The notes under the pieces were generated by a model. The model was given only the letters and a program-made list of their open reading frames with translations, made no database searches and was not told the origin of the DNA. From Octadecabacter sp. B2R22 (lineage in GTDB: Bacteria > Pseudomonadota > Alphaproteobacteria > Rhodobacterales > Rhodobacteraceae): 64,000 nt of DNA. Below are positions 45,678 to 56,224 of the stretch, in pieces (the stretch's first letter is position 1; each line of letters opens with the position of its first letter). The stretch is from contig NZ_JAHKQJ010000007.1 in assembly GCF_018861045.1 (NCBI RefSeq), forward strand, positions 706,306 through 770,305. Reading direction: 5' to 3'. A program made the translations under genes and the position numbers.

Positions 45678-48008
45678 CTAGTGGAGCTGGCCATAGACGG
45701 TCTTTGTCAGCTCTTTGAGGGAGAATGGTTTGGGCAGGAAAACCGAATTCGGAATGCTTTTTTGCGCCTCGCCAAAGGCTTCCTCCGCATAGCCAGATAC
45801 AAATACGACCTTTGCATTGGGCCGATCTTGCAGCGCCTCTTTTACCCACGTTGGTCCGTCTTTGCCTGGCATGATGACGTCGGTGAGAAATAGATCAACC
45901 TCGAGATCACTATCCGCTAACATCGACAGAGCGGCCTCGGCGCTTTCCGCCTCAAGCACCGTGAAGCCGCGCAGTCGCAATGCCCGGGAGGCAAAGGCGC
46001 GAACAGGTGCTTCGTCCTCGACCAACAACACGACTCCATCCCCTTGTGATGTCATATCGGATTCAACCACTGGCGTTGAAACAACGGGATCAATCGGGCC
46101 ATCATGACTTGGGATCAAGATACTAAAGCTCGTACCGACACCGACGGTGGAATCAACGAATATAAAGCCGCTGGTCTGTTTGATGATCCCGTAAGCGGTC
46201 GACAACCCCAGCCCCGTTCCCTCTCCCGTTTTCTTAGTGGTCCAGAAGGGTTCAAAAATCTTGGTCTGTTTGTCTTCCGAAATTCCCGACCCAGTATCAT
46301 GAACCCGCAAGACAACGTAATTTCCAGGTGGAACCGTGACGCGGTCGCGGGTCAAACCCTCGGTCAACACGGTGTTCTCAGTTTCAATCCGGATATTCCC
46401 ACCCTCTGGCATCGCGTCACGTGCGTTTACGACAAGGTTCATGAGGACCTGTTCCAGCTGCCGTTTATCCGCACGGATCGGATTTAGGGCCGGATCGTGA
46501 TCCAAGGTCAGCGTGATCCGTTCTCCGACGAGACGATTCAGTAAATGTGTGCTGTCCGACAGGGTGTTGCGCAGGTCTAAAACCTCAAGCTGGAGGTTCT
46601 GTTTGCGAGAATAGGCAAGCAACTGCCCAACCAGCGCGCCTGCCCGATTGGCGTTCTGATGGATCTGCACAAGATCGGAGTAATCACTATCACCCTGATC
46701 GTGCCGCAGCAGGAGCAAATCACAATGGCCCGAAATCGCTGTCAGCAAATTGTTGAAGTCATGGGCCACACCGCCAGCCAGTTGCCCAATCGCCTGCATC
46801 TTCTGGCTTTGCACGAACTGTTGTTCCAGGTTTTTATACTCGGTCACATCATTAAGAACGGCAATCACATGCGGTTCCACCGAACGGCCCGCCGGATTGA
46901 GTGAGACCTGCAAGAACGTCTCACTACTATCGTTCACGCATTGTAGATACTGCGGCGCGGACGGGATTTTGCTTTGGTACGTCTCGGTGATCCAATCGTT
47001 CAACGGGCGACCCAACCCTTCCACTAGATCATTAAATCGCGTTCCCGCCCCGATCTTGTGATCCAGCAACATCCGTGCTTCCCGGTTGGAGGACAGCACT
47101 CCGCCATCAAGTCCAATCTTCAGCAACGGGACGGGCAATTCTTCAATCGCGTCCCATTCTGTTAGGATCGCGGCTCCCTCCCCGATGGTATCTGACGGCA
47201 ACAGATAGATTTCGCTTCTGCCGCCGTGGCTTGGCACCTCCGCAACAAGGCTTTCGCTCAAACCTGACTCACACCGTACATGATGAACTTGCCCCGATAC
47301 GATCGGTAAATCCGAAAAAACGCCCTCTAGGTTCTTGGCGCGGCCGCCCAGCAAGCGCCGAAAAGCTTCGTTCATATAAAGAACGGTGCCGCTTGGGCCG
47401 GCTGTCAACATCGGCAGGCTCAATGCGTCGGCGGACCTCCCGACGCCCATACGATCAGACAGGTCTTCCAATCGCCACAGAAACGAGGTGTCATCAACCG
47501 CATTCACCGACAGGCGCACGTGCCCTTTGCGGGTTACGATATCTTCTCGTGCACTTCCAAGGGCTTGCGCTTTGTTTTGAATGCGAAACATGACCGCACT
47601 CGGGTTCGCAAACATCTCGGCGAAGACACGACCAAGGCTCTCAACGTTCAGATCCCTGAACCGTGCCGCCGCGCGATCGTTACGGCTGAGAATAATCCCG
47701 TCACTGTTGGTCAAAAAGCTTGGTGAGGGGTCGTGTTCCACTAAAGAAATCACGCTTTTACGGGCCGCAGCCTGCTGGCGAGCCTTTATTGCGCCACCGA
47801 TCAATAGGGCCAATGCAAACAACAAAACCGCTGACCCAAAAGCCAGCAAACCGAGGCGAATTTGGACATCAACCACGACAGCTGTGCCCAGGATTGCAGA
47901 TGCGCCGAGCAAGACCAAGGCCCACTGCGGTGTGGTCTTTGGACCTGCGGGCTTTGCCCCCTCAAGGGTTGGCCGCATCGTTGCATCAGGATCGATGTGA
48001 TCAGTCAC
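45678..48008 (-). CDS. cckA: Hybrid histidine kinase CckA
   Basis: Membrane kinase that feeds phosphate through ChpT to CtrA. 776 residues: two membrane helices (about 29-47 and 52-74), PAS-type region(s) (about 85-390), HisKA with His416 in AGGVAHDFNNLLTAISGHCDLLL, HATPase with NLVVNARDAMPEGG, DTGSGI and GTGLGLSTAYG, and a C-terminal receiver with Asp710 in LFLTDVIMPGKDG and KPF near the end. The start codon is GTG at 48008 with only a weak ribosome site. A perfect TTAA-N7-TTAA box lies 64 bases upstream. Confidence 0.95.
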   Translation of the reverse strand: MTDHIDPDATMRPTLEGAKPAGPKTTPQWALVLLGASAILGTAVVVDVQIRLGLLAFGSAVLLFALALLIGGAIKARQQAAARKSVISLVEHDPSPSFLTNSDGIILSRNDRAAARFRDLNVESLGRVFAEMFANPSAVMFRIQNKAQALGSAREDIVTRKGHVRLSVNAVDDTSFLWRLEDLSDRMGVGRSADALSLPMLTAGPSGTVLYMNEAFRRLLGGRAKNLEGVFSDLPIVSGQVHHVRCESGLSESLVAEVPSHGGRSEIYLLPSDTIGEGAAILTEWDAIEELPVPLLKIGLDGGVLSSNREARMLLDHKIGAGTRFNDLVEGLGRPLNDWITETYQSKIPSAPQYLQCVNDSSETFLQVSLNPAGRSVEPHVIAVLNDVTEYKNLEQQFVQSQKMQAIGQLAGGVAHDFNNLLTAISGHCDLLLLRHDQGDSDYSDLVQIHQNANRAGALVGQLLAYSRKQNLQLEVLDLRNTLSDSTHLLNRLVGERITLTLDHDPALNPIRADKRQLEQVLMNLVVNARDAMPEGGNIRIETENTVLTEGLTRDRVTVPPGNYVVLRVHDTGSGISEDKQTKIFEPFWTTKKTGEGTGLGLSTAYGIIKQTSGFIFVDSTVGVGTSFSILIPSHDGPIDPVVSTPVVESDMTSQGDGVVLLVEDEAPVRAFASRALRLRGFTVLEAESAEAALSMLADSDLEVDLFLTDVIMPGKDGPTWVKEALQDRPNAKVVFVSGYAEEAFGEAQKSIPNSVFLPKPFSLKELTKTVYGQLH

Positions 48009-48071
48009 GCCCGCTCATTCCCATGTGGTGTCATCCCTTCGAATCGTCCGTCCAAATAGACGGCATAAACC

Positions 48072-48086
48072 TTAACTCCCCCTTAA
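48072..48086. promoter_or_regulatory. CtrA-type binding site upstream of cckA
   Basis: TTAACTCCCCCTTAA is an exact match to the CtrA consensus TTAA-N7-TTAA, 64 bases upstream of the cckA start codon and after the convergently unrelated end of the RsmB-like gene. Confidence 0.7.
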
Positions 48087-48157
48087 GTATCTCAGGAGCC
48101 TAAGGTCGTTCAAAGAAAATGCAACTCAAGGTTGCCGGTCGGGTCGTGTTTGGCGTT

Positions 48158-49318
48158 CTAATTGCGCTGAAGTCGCGCCAAAAAGAAACCGTCTCCCTTC
48201 GCATGGGGCGTGATCAATCGAGACGACAGCGCACTAAACTCAGGGCTGGCCGTCAAGAAACCGTTAATACGTTCAGAATTCTCACATTCGAAAATGGAAC
48301 AGGTCGCATAGGCCAAAGAGCCGCCCTGCGCCACCAAAGGTGCGGCCGATCGTAAGACATCGTCTTGCATATCGTTAAGTTCAGCGAGCCTCTCAGCGGT
48401 TAAGTCCCACTTCGCGGCAGGCGTGCGCCGCCACGTCCCGCTGCCCGAACAGGGCGCATCACACAACACCAAATCAAACGGCTCAGCGTTCTCTAGATCT
48501 TCTAAGGAAAGAACCTCAATCGTGACGCCAGCCCGCTGCGCGCGCGGGGTAATGTCCTGCATCCGCGCCTGATCGATGTCATAGGCACTGACTTCGGCAC
48601 CAAGCGCGGCCATTGCCAAAGCCTTACCGCCGCCACCCGCGCAATAATCCAGTACCCGCAGCCCTTTGGTGATCTCAAGATCTGAAATAGCCACCTGAGA
48701 AGAGGTGTCCTGTAGTTCAACCAATCCATCTTCATAGGCCTGACTCAACGCGACACGGCGTTCGTTTTCAATAACTTGAAGAGCATTGCTAATGTTGATT
48801 ACGGGTTCGCAAACGATCCCGTCCTCGGCCAACAGCGCCATAGCGGCCGCACCATCGCCTTTTGCGACATTAACGCGCAAAAACACGCCAGCCCGAGACT
48901 GTAGCAGTTCCAGAATAGGGTCGGCTTCAGCTTTCAAAACTTCATCAAACAGTGGCAGGAGCCATTCAGGCAGATCCAACCGGACGGCCCGTGGGGCGTC
49001 AGCCAGATCGCCAGCGACTTCATCTGCACCAACCACTTCAGGCGCGTGACCCTCTGCGGTAAACACCTCATCAACAAGACCCGCAGAGCGCATCGCGCCG
49101 AGCATAATTCCGCGCCCTGTTTCTGCACCACCTAACCACGCATAAGACGCGCGGCACCGCAAAGCACCAAACACATGATCGCGTATTGCCGCGCGATCTT
49201 TCGAACCAGCAAACCGATGCGAACGCCCCCACCCTGTGAGCGCCTTTTCAGGCACCAGACCGGCGAGGATATCATCAAGGATTTCAATCGCCGCCGCGAC
49301 CCGTGCTGCAGGTGTCAT
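48158..49318 (-). CDS. RsmB-type RNA m5C methyltransferase
   Basis: 386-residue SAM-dependent RNA cytosine-5 methyltransferase of the RsmB/NOP2 family. The SAM motif is VLDYCAGGGGKALAMAALG, the proton-handling cysteine is in LCDAPCSGSGTWRRTPAAKW (motif IV) and the nucleophile in YATCSIFECENSE (motif VI). The N-terminal 120 residues may correspond to a reduced NusB-like domain. It ends 150 bases upstream of cckA and follows guaB by 12 bases, so it is probably co-transcribed with guaB. The exact rRNA position is not inferable. Confidence 0.92.
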   Translation of the reverse strand: MTPAARVAAAIEILDDILAGLVPEKALTGWGRSHRFAGSKDRAAIRDHVFGALRCRASYAWLGGAETGRGIMLGAMRSAGLVDEVFTAEGHAPEVVGADEVAGDLADAPRAVRLDLPEWLLPLFDEVLKAEADPILELLQSRAGVFLRVNVAKGDGAAAMALLAEDGIVCEPVINISNALQVIENERRVALSQAYEDGLVELQDTSSQVAISDLEITKGLRVLDYCAGGGGKALAMAALGAEVSAYDIDQARMQDITPRAQRAGVTIEVLSLEDLENAEPFDLVLCDAPCSGSGTWRRTPAAKWDLTAERLAELNDMQDDVLRSAAPLVAQGGSLAYATCSIFECENSERINGFLTASPEFSALSSRLITPHAKGDGFFLARLQRN

Positions 49319-49330
49319 ATCCCCAGCGTC

Positions 49331-50932
<1,602 letters not shown>

Positions 50933-50988
50933 TTACCTTGCAAATAACCCAACATACATTCGTGTCGTAACAAGTAGTTGGAGCGGTT

Positions 50989-52053
50989 ATGGAAACCGAG
51001 ATTGAGTACACGAGCATCATCGACGAAAACGTCGCCGTCATCTTCAGACTCGTTGGGACCAATCTGATTGCTGACCCTGATACCGATCTCGTTTCAGGCG
51101 AAGTAGATGGTATTGAGCTTTGGATTGATTACAGCACAACCCTCGAAGACTTGGGCCAGCAAGACACCCATCTTTATCAAGCAATTATAAATTCCGTCGA
51201 TATTGACGACGTCTTTGCAACTCCCCAAACGATGGAAGAACTCTATACGCAAGTCATCTTGGTCTATGGCCTTGCGGCCCAGCAGCTCGACGTCGAAAGG
51301 CAGGTTGGGCTTGTCCTGCACGATGAGATTGGGACCGAAAGCCTCGTGACCACGAGGTATTCTGATCATGTTACTTTGGGTGGCAACGGCCGGGACGCCT
51401 TCCTCGGCGCGGGCAATGATTACGTCACCGTTCAGGCCGATGCAGGTCCTATGACCCTTCGATTGGGTGTCGGAAATGATCGCGCTTATGGCGGCTCACA
51501 AGCGGACCTCATAAACGGCGGCCTTGGTGATGATACGCTAAATGGCAACGATGGCGATGACCGGTTGGTTGGCGCGGATGGAAACGATGTCATGTTCGGC
51601 GGAGCGGGACGTGATGTTCTGATCGGCGGCACGGGAAACGACGTTCTGGGAACCGACGGTGATAACGACCTTTTACGCGGAGACAGCGGTACGGACGTTA
51701 TTCGCAGCACAGGCGGCGACGCGCGCCTGTTTGGCGGTGCGGACGCTGATGCCTTTGTCTTTATATTCGGCGGCATTGAACAAGCAAGTGAAGCCCTACA
51801 GGTCATTGGCGATTTCGAGATGGGGAGCGATTTTCTTTGGCTCTCTCCAACGGGCAATTCCACCCACGCGGCCAATGATGCGTTTGAGCTGTTCACGGAC
51901 CACGCCACACAAGTCGGAAGCAACGTGGTTGTGCGGGATGGCGATTGGCGGCTGGTGATCCGCAACGTCGATCTTGGTGGTTTTTCTGCCGATGATTTCA
52001 TCGATGGCGCCGATGGCGTCGGAATCTATCAATGGGCCGACACCATCGCTTGA
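50989..52053 (+). CDS. RTX calcium-binding protein
   Basis: 354 residues, no signal peptide, very acidic. The first 120 residues are unlike anything I recognise (short strands and helices, VSGEVDGIELWIDYSTTLED). Residues about 130-245 contain around eight nonapeptide-like turns (GGLGDDTLNGNDGDDRLVG and GGAGRDVLIGGTGNDVLG), which bind calcium in the RTX family. The C-terminus (GGADADAFVF to DFIDG) is the usual end-cap of type I secreted proteins. GGAG is 6 bases before the ATG. It is monocistronic, 32 bases before agmatinase. No secretion genes nearby; function unknown. Confidence 0.85.
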   Translation: METEIEYTSIIDENVAVIFRLVGTNLIADPDTDLVSGEVDGIELWIDYSTTLEDLGQQDTHLYQAIINSVDIDDVFATPQTMEELYTQVILVYGLAAQQLDVERQVGLVLHDEIGTESLVTTRYSDHVTLGGNGRDAFLGAGNDYVTVQADAGPMTLRLGVGNDRAYGGSQADLINGGLGDDTLNGNDGDDRLVGADGNDVMFGGAGRDVLIGGTGNDVLGTDGDNDLLRGDSGTDVIRSTGGDARLFGGADADAFVFIFGGIEQASEALQVIGDFEMGSDFLWLSPTGNSTHAANDAFELFTDHATQVGSNVVVRDGDWRLVIRNVDLGGFSADDFIDGADGVGIYQWADTIA

Positions 52054-52084
52054 ACCCATCCACCAAAGCATCCAATCTCATACC

Positions 52085-53038
52085 ATGACACATGGATATG
52101 ACAGCGGACGACTCGACCTACCCTTTGTTGGGATCGCAACCTTTGGCAAACGGCCCTACGTGGCGGACTGGTCTTTGATTGATGCAGACGTCGCCGTACT
52201 TGGCGCGCCTTTTGATGCGGGGACGCAATACCGTTCGGGCGCGCGGTTCGGGCCACGCGCGGTGCGCGAAGCCTCAACCTTGTTTTCATTCGGTCATGCC
52301 GGTGCCTACGATCACGAAGACGATGCTACCTATCTGGGCGGTGATGTTCGTATCGTTGATATGGGCGATGCGGATATCGTCCACACGGACACGATCAAAA
52401 GCCATGCAAACATCGAAACAGGTGTACGTGCTGCCCTCGCCGCTGGCGCCCTGCCCGTCACCATTGGTGGTGATCATTCGATCAATATTCCCTGTATCAA
52501 TGCGTTTGACGATCAAGGCGACATTCACATCCTTCAGATCGATGCTCACCTTGATTTTGTCGATGAACGCCATGGCGTGCGAAACGGCCACGGGAACCCT
52601 ATGCGCCGTGCCGCTGACAAACCATACGTCACAGGGCTGACCCAAGTCGGCATTCGCAACGTCAGCTCCACCGCGAAAGAAGGCTACGAGGATGCGCGCA
52701 AAATGGGATCGGACATCCTGTCAGTGCGCCAACAACGCGCCCTTGGTGCCGTGCAAACCATCGCACGCATCCCAGACGGCGCTAAGGTTTACATCACCAT
52801 CGACATTGATGCGTTCTGCCCGTCAATCGCACCGGGCACTGGAACGCCGTCCCACGGCGGGTTTCTCTATTACGAGGTGCTGGAAATGCTCCAGCAGGTC
52901 GCCAAGACCCACACCATCGTCGGGATCGACCTTGTGGAAGTCGCGCCCGACTACGACCCAACAGGATCAACCAGCATTCTAGCCGCGCAAATCCTGCTGA
53001 ATTTGCTCGGCTTTATCTTTCACGAACGCAGCGCCTGA
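52085..53038 (+). CDS. speB: Agmatinase
   Basis: Manganese ureohydrolase of 317 residues that splits agmatine to putrescine and urea. The metal-binding blocks are GGDHSIN (first His), QIDAHLDF (Asp-His-Asp) and TIDIDAFCPS (two Asp), with GFLYYEVLEMLQ and VGIDLVEVAPDYD following. The ATG at 52085 begins THGYDSGRLDLPF; the longer frame from 51974 overlaps the RTX gene. Guanidinobutyrase or proclavaminate amidinohydrolase activity cannot be excluded. Confidence 0.93.
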   Translation: MTHGYDSGRLDLPFVGIATFGKRPYVADWSLIDADVAVLGAPFDAGTQYRSGARFGPRAVREASTLFSFGHAGAYDHEDDATYLGGDVRIVDMGDADIVHTDTIKSHANIETGVRAALAAGALPVTIGGDHSINIPCINAFDDQGDIHILQIDAHLDFVDERHGVRNGHGNPMRRAADKPYVTGLTQVGIRNVSSTAKEGYEDARKMGSDILSVRQQRALGAVQTIARIPDGAKVYITIDIDAFCPSIAPGTGTPSHGGFLYYEVLEMLQQVAKTHTIVGIDLVEVAPDYDPTGSTSILAAQILLNLLGFIFHERSA

Positions 53039-53138
53039 ACCCACCTCATGACGTTCCTGAACAATAAGACGGCGTGAAGTGGCTGTAACTTGCCGGCCCG
53101 CCCGCTAAGATACTTAAAACTAGGCAGGACTACCTTTC

Positions 53139-55178
53139 ATGAGCACCGATCCACTCGTCGTCTTTACCCCTTCGGGCAAACGCGGACATTTTCCAGCAGG
53201 CACCCCGATCCTGACAGCAGCCCGCCAATTGGGCGTCGATCTGGATTCGGTCTGCGGCGGGCGTGGAATTTGTTCCAAATGCCAAATTCAGCCCAGCTTT
53301 GGCGAATTCCCAAAACACGGGCTGACGTCGTCAGAGGGGGCGTTGTCAGAATGGAATTCGGTTGAACAACGCTACAAAGACAAACGCGGGTTGATTGATG
53401 GCCGTCGCCTCGGCTGCCAAGCCACCGTGCAAGGCGATATCGTCATCGATGTGCCACCAGAGTCTCAAGTTCACCGCCAAGTGGTCCGCAAGGCCGCCAG
53501 CGCCCGCGAAATGATCATGGACCCGGCTGTGCGCCCCTACTACGTCGAAGTCGATGAACCCGACATGCACACGCCAACGGGTGATCTTGAACGCCTCGCA
53601 ACTGCGCTAAAAGACCAATGGGACATCGAAAGTGTCACCGCTGGCATGTCTGTGCTGCGCAAGCTCCAACCCACCCTACGCAAAGGCAAATGGACCTGCA
53701 CCGTGGTGCTTCACAAGGGCCACCAAGACAGCGAGCACCGTATTCTCGACATTTATCCCGGTTATGATGAAACGCGCCTCTATGGTCTTGCGATCGACCT
53801 TGGGTCCACCACCATTGCCGCCCATTTGACCGATCTGCGCAACGGCACTGTTGTGGCGTCCAGCGGCATCATGAACCCACAAATCCGTTTCGGCGAAGAC
53901 CTGATGTCGCGGGTTAGTTATTCCATGATGAACCCCGGTGGTGACGTGGAAATGACCACCGCTGTGCGCACCGCGCTCAACGCATTGACCGACACGCTTT
54001 CGGCGGAGGCTGAAATCCAGCCAAGTCAGATCATGGAAGCCGTGTTCGTGTGTAACCCTGTGATGCACCACCTTTTGCTGGGCATTGACCCTGTTGAACT
54101 CGGCCAAGCGCCATTTGCCCTGGCGACCAGCAAATCGCTGTCGCTGCATGTGGCGGACTTAGACCTGACCTGCATGAACCCTGCCGCACGGGTGTTTATC
54201 CTGCCCTGTATCGCAGGCCACGTCGGCGCAGATGCAGCCGCCGTCGCGCTATCAGAAGCCCCCGGTGAGCAAGAAGAACTCACCCTTGTTGTGGACGTTG
54301 GAACCAACGCCGAAATCCTGCTAGGTAATACAACGCAAACGCTGGCCTGTTCATCGCCCACGGGCCCCGCATTTGAAGGCGCACAAATCTCAAGCGGTCA
54401 ACGCGCCGCCCCCGGTGCTATTGAACGCATCGAAATTGATCCTGCGACGAAGGAACCTCGTTTTCAGGTCATCGGCTCTGACACATGGTCTGACGAAGAC
54501 GGGTTTGACGCCGCTATCGCGACAACCGGCGTTACTGGTATCTGCGGGTCCGGCATCATCGAAGCCGTTGCCGAAATGCGCATGGCCGGCCTTCTTGACG
54601 CCAAAGGTCTGATCGGATCGCCCGAACAAACTGGAACGCCGCGCAGCATCCCCGAAGGGCGCACCCATTCCTACGTGATTTATGACGGCACAGCCGATGG
54701 CGGCCCTCTGATTACCGTCACACAAACCGACATCCGCGCGATCCAACTGGCAAAATCTGCGCTTTATGCAGGTGCGCGTCTTCTGATGGATGAAATGGGA
54801 ACCGACACCGTGGAACGCGTGGTTTTGGCAGGCGCATTCGGCGCGCATATCTCGCCCAAGCACGCGATGGTTCTGGGCATGATCCCCGATGTGCCGCTCG
54901 ACAAAGTTACGTCCGCAGGAAACGCCGCTGGAACAGGCGCCCGCATGGCGCTTTGTTCCGTCGAGGCCCGCGCCTCGATCGAAAAGACGGTCCGCGAAAT
55001 CACCAAGGTCGAAACCGCGATTGAACCGAAGTTCCAAGAACACTTCGTCAACGCCAACGCGATCCCACATGCCACGGACCCGTTCACCATTCTGCGTTCT
55101 ATCGCGCCTTTGCCTGACGTCAGCTTTAACACGGGCGGCAGCGGTGATGGTGGCAGACGGCGGCGGCGTTCAAGGTGA
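53139..55178 (+). CDS. Corrinoid-protein reductive activator (RACE family ferredoxin/ASKHA ATPase)
   Basis: 679-residue iron-sulfur ATPase that reactivates the cob(II)alamin form of corrinoid methyltransfer proteins. The N-terminal 2Fe-2S domain has Cys39, Cys45, Cys48 and Cys93 (CGGRGICSKC, LGCQA). A middle linker follows, then an ASKHA-fold ATPase domain starting at about 205 (GLAIDLGSTTIAAHL, LVVDVGTNAEILLG, VVLAGAFGAHI). The tail is arginine-rich (GGRRRRRSR). AGGA precedes the ATG by about 9 bases. In methylotrophs it partners MtaB/MttB-type methyltransferases; none lies in this window. Its stop overlaps the start of the GNAT gene. Confidence 0.85.
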   Translation: MSTDPLVVFTPSGKRGHFPAGTPILTAARQLGVDLDSVCGGRGICSKCQIQPSFGEFPKHGLTSSEGALSEWNSVEQRYKDKRGLIDGRRLGCQATVQGDIVIDVPPESQVHRQVVRKAASAREMIMDPAVRPYYVEVDEPDMHTPTGDLERLATALKDQWDIESVTAGMSVLRKLQPTLRKGKWTCTVVLHKGHQDSEHRILDIYPGYDETRLYGLAIDLGSTTIAAHLTDLRNGTVVASSGIMNPQIRFGEDLMSRVSYSMMNPGGDVEMTTAVRTALNALTDTLSAEAEIQPSQIMEAVFVCNPVMHHLLLGIDPVELGQAPFALATSKSLSLHVADLDLTCMNPAARVFILPCIAGHVGADAAAVALSEAPGEQEELTLVVDVGTNAEILLGNTTQTLACSSPTGPAFEGAQISSGQRAAPGAIERIEIDPATKEPRFQVIGSDTWSDEDGFDAAIATTGVTGICGSGIIEAVAEMRMAGLLDAKGLIGSPEQTGTPRSIPEGRTHSYVIYDGTADGGPLITVTQTDIRAIQLAKSALYAGARLLMDEMGTDTVERVVLAGAFGAHISPKHAMVLGMIPDVPLDKVTSAGNAAGTGARMALCSVEARASIEKTVREITKVETAIEPKFQEHFVNANAIPHATDPFTILRSIAPLPDVSFNTGGSGDGGRRRRRSR

Positions 55179-55705
55179 ATAATGTCGATCGCCAGCCCAC
55201 ATTAACCGACGGGCCAATCACCCTTCGTCCCCTCCTGGAAAACGACCGTGCGGACCTTTTCAAAGCGGCTCGCGATCCACTGACTTGGGCTGGCCATCCG
55301 GCCAGTAACCGCTACCAACCCGATATCTTCAACCCATATTTCGACAGTTTGCTGGCAAGTCGCGAAACTCTTGTGGTGGTCCTGAACGACCATATCATCG
55401 GTTGTTCACGGTTTTATACGCCTGACGAAGACGCAGACGGCATCGCGATTGGTTTTACCTTTGTTAGTCACGATCACTGGGGTGGGACGATCAATCGACA
55501 GATGAAAACACTGATGCTTTCGCACGCCTTCAAGACAGTCACTTCTATTTGGTTTCACATTGCGCCCACCAATATCCGAAGCCAGAAAGCGACCGCGAAA
55601 CTGGGTGCACAGTTTGTGACTCAAAAGGCTGTAACCGTCGCGGGCAAAACGGACGAATGGCTTTGCTACCAACTGTCAAAAAACGACTGGGCGGCGCAGC
55701 GTTAA
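55175..55705 (+). CDS. GNAT-family N-acetyltransferase
   Basis: 176-residue acetyltransferase. It opens TLTDGPITLRPLLENDRADLFKAARDP, and the acetyl-CoA segment is IGFTFVSHDHWGGTINRQMKTLMLSHAF followed by IAPTNIRSQKATAKLGAQ. The Arg/Gln-x-x-Gly loop is altered (HWGGTINRQ). The start is GTG at 55175, sharing four bases with the end of the upstream activator gene, so the two are co-transcribed. Substrate unknown; a link to corrinoid activation is not evident. Confidence 0.85.
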   Translation: MNNVDRQPTLTDGPITLRPLLENDRADLFKAARDPLTWAGHPASNRYQPDIFNPYFDSLLASRETLVVVLNDHIIGCSRFYTPDEDADGIAIGFTFVSHDHWGGTINRQMKTLMLSHAFKTVTSIWFHIAPTNIRSQKATAKLGAQFVTQKAVTVAGKTDEWLCYQLSKNDWAAQR

Positions 55706-55733
55706 TGCTATAAAAAATTCAGCGCCGCCTCCA

Positions 55734-55762
55734 TTGACGCCGCCGTTTCTCAAGCGTATCCA
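55734..55762 (+). promoter_or_regulatory. Candidate promoter of tRNA-Gly
   Basis: TTGACG (55734-55739), a 17-base spacer and TATCCA (55757-55762) end 10 bases before the tRNA, close to the position expected for a short tRNA leader. Confidence 0.55.
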
Positions 55763-55772
55763 AATCCCCGCG

Positions 55773-55846
55773 GCGGGTATGGTGAAAAGGTATCACGGCA
55801 GCTTCCCAAGCTTTAGTTACGGGTTCAATTCCCGTTACCCGCTCCA
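55773..55846 (+). tRNA. tRNA-Gly (anticodon CCC)
   Basis: Acceptor stem GCGGGTA/TACCCGC, D arm GTGA/TCAC with loop AAAGGTA, anticodon loop TTCCCAA (anticodon CCC), T arm ACGGG-TTCAATT-CCCGT, encoded CCA (55844-55846). The anticodon stem GCAGC/GCTTT has a C-T mismatch and a G-T wobble at its base. Confidence 0.93.
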
Positions 55847-55873
55847 GTTTCTCAGCACCAACGGAGACCACAC

Positions 55874-56224
55874 ATGACAAACCTCACACGTATCGATTCC
55901 GGCGCCCGCATGAGCCAAGCCGTCGTCCACAACGGCATTGCCTACCTTGCCGGTCAAGTCGGCGCTGAAGGCGGCACAGTTGCTGAGCAAACCTCAGCGA
56001 TCCTTGAAAAGATTGACGTATTGCTGGCCAAAGCCGGGACGGACAAAACCAAATTGATCACCGCCCAAATCTGGTGCGCTGACATGGCCACGGAATTCGC
56101 TGACATGAACGCTGTGTGGGATGCGTGGGTCGCCCAAGGTTGCGCACCTGCGCGTTGGACAGGCGAAGCTAAACTCGCAACCACAGGCTACCGCGTCGAA
56201 ATCATCGTGACCGCTGCGGTATGA
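55874..56224 (+). CDS. RidA family protein (enamine/imine deaminase)
   Basis: 116-residue trimeric-type protein of the YjgF/RidA superfamily, which hydrolyses reactive enamine/imine intermediates. VVHNGIAYLAGQVGAEGG is the family start, and CAPARWTGEAKLATTGYRVEIIVTA holds the conserved substrate-binding arginine. The loop is altered (RWTGEA in place of RSTVE), so it may belong to a RidA-like subgroup without classical 2-aminoacrylate activity. GGAGA precedes the ATG. Overlaps the next gene by four bases (ATGA). Confidence 0.9.
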   Translation: MTNLTRIDSGARMSQAVVHNGIAYLAGQVGAEGGTVAEQTSAILEKIDVLLAKAGTDKTKLITAQIWCADMATEFADMNAVWDAWVAQGCAPARWTGEAKLATTGYRVEIIVTAAV

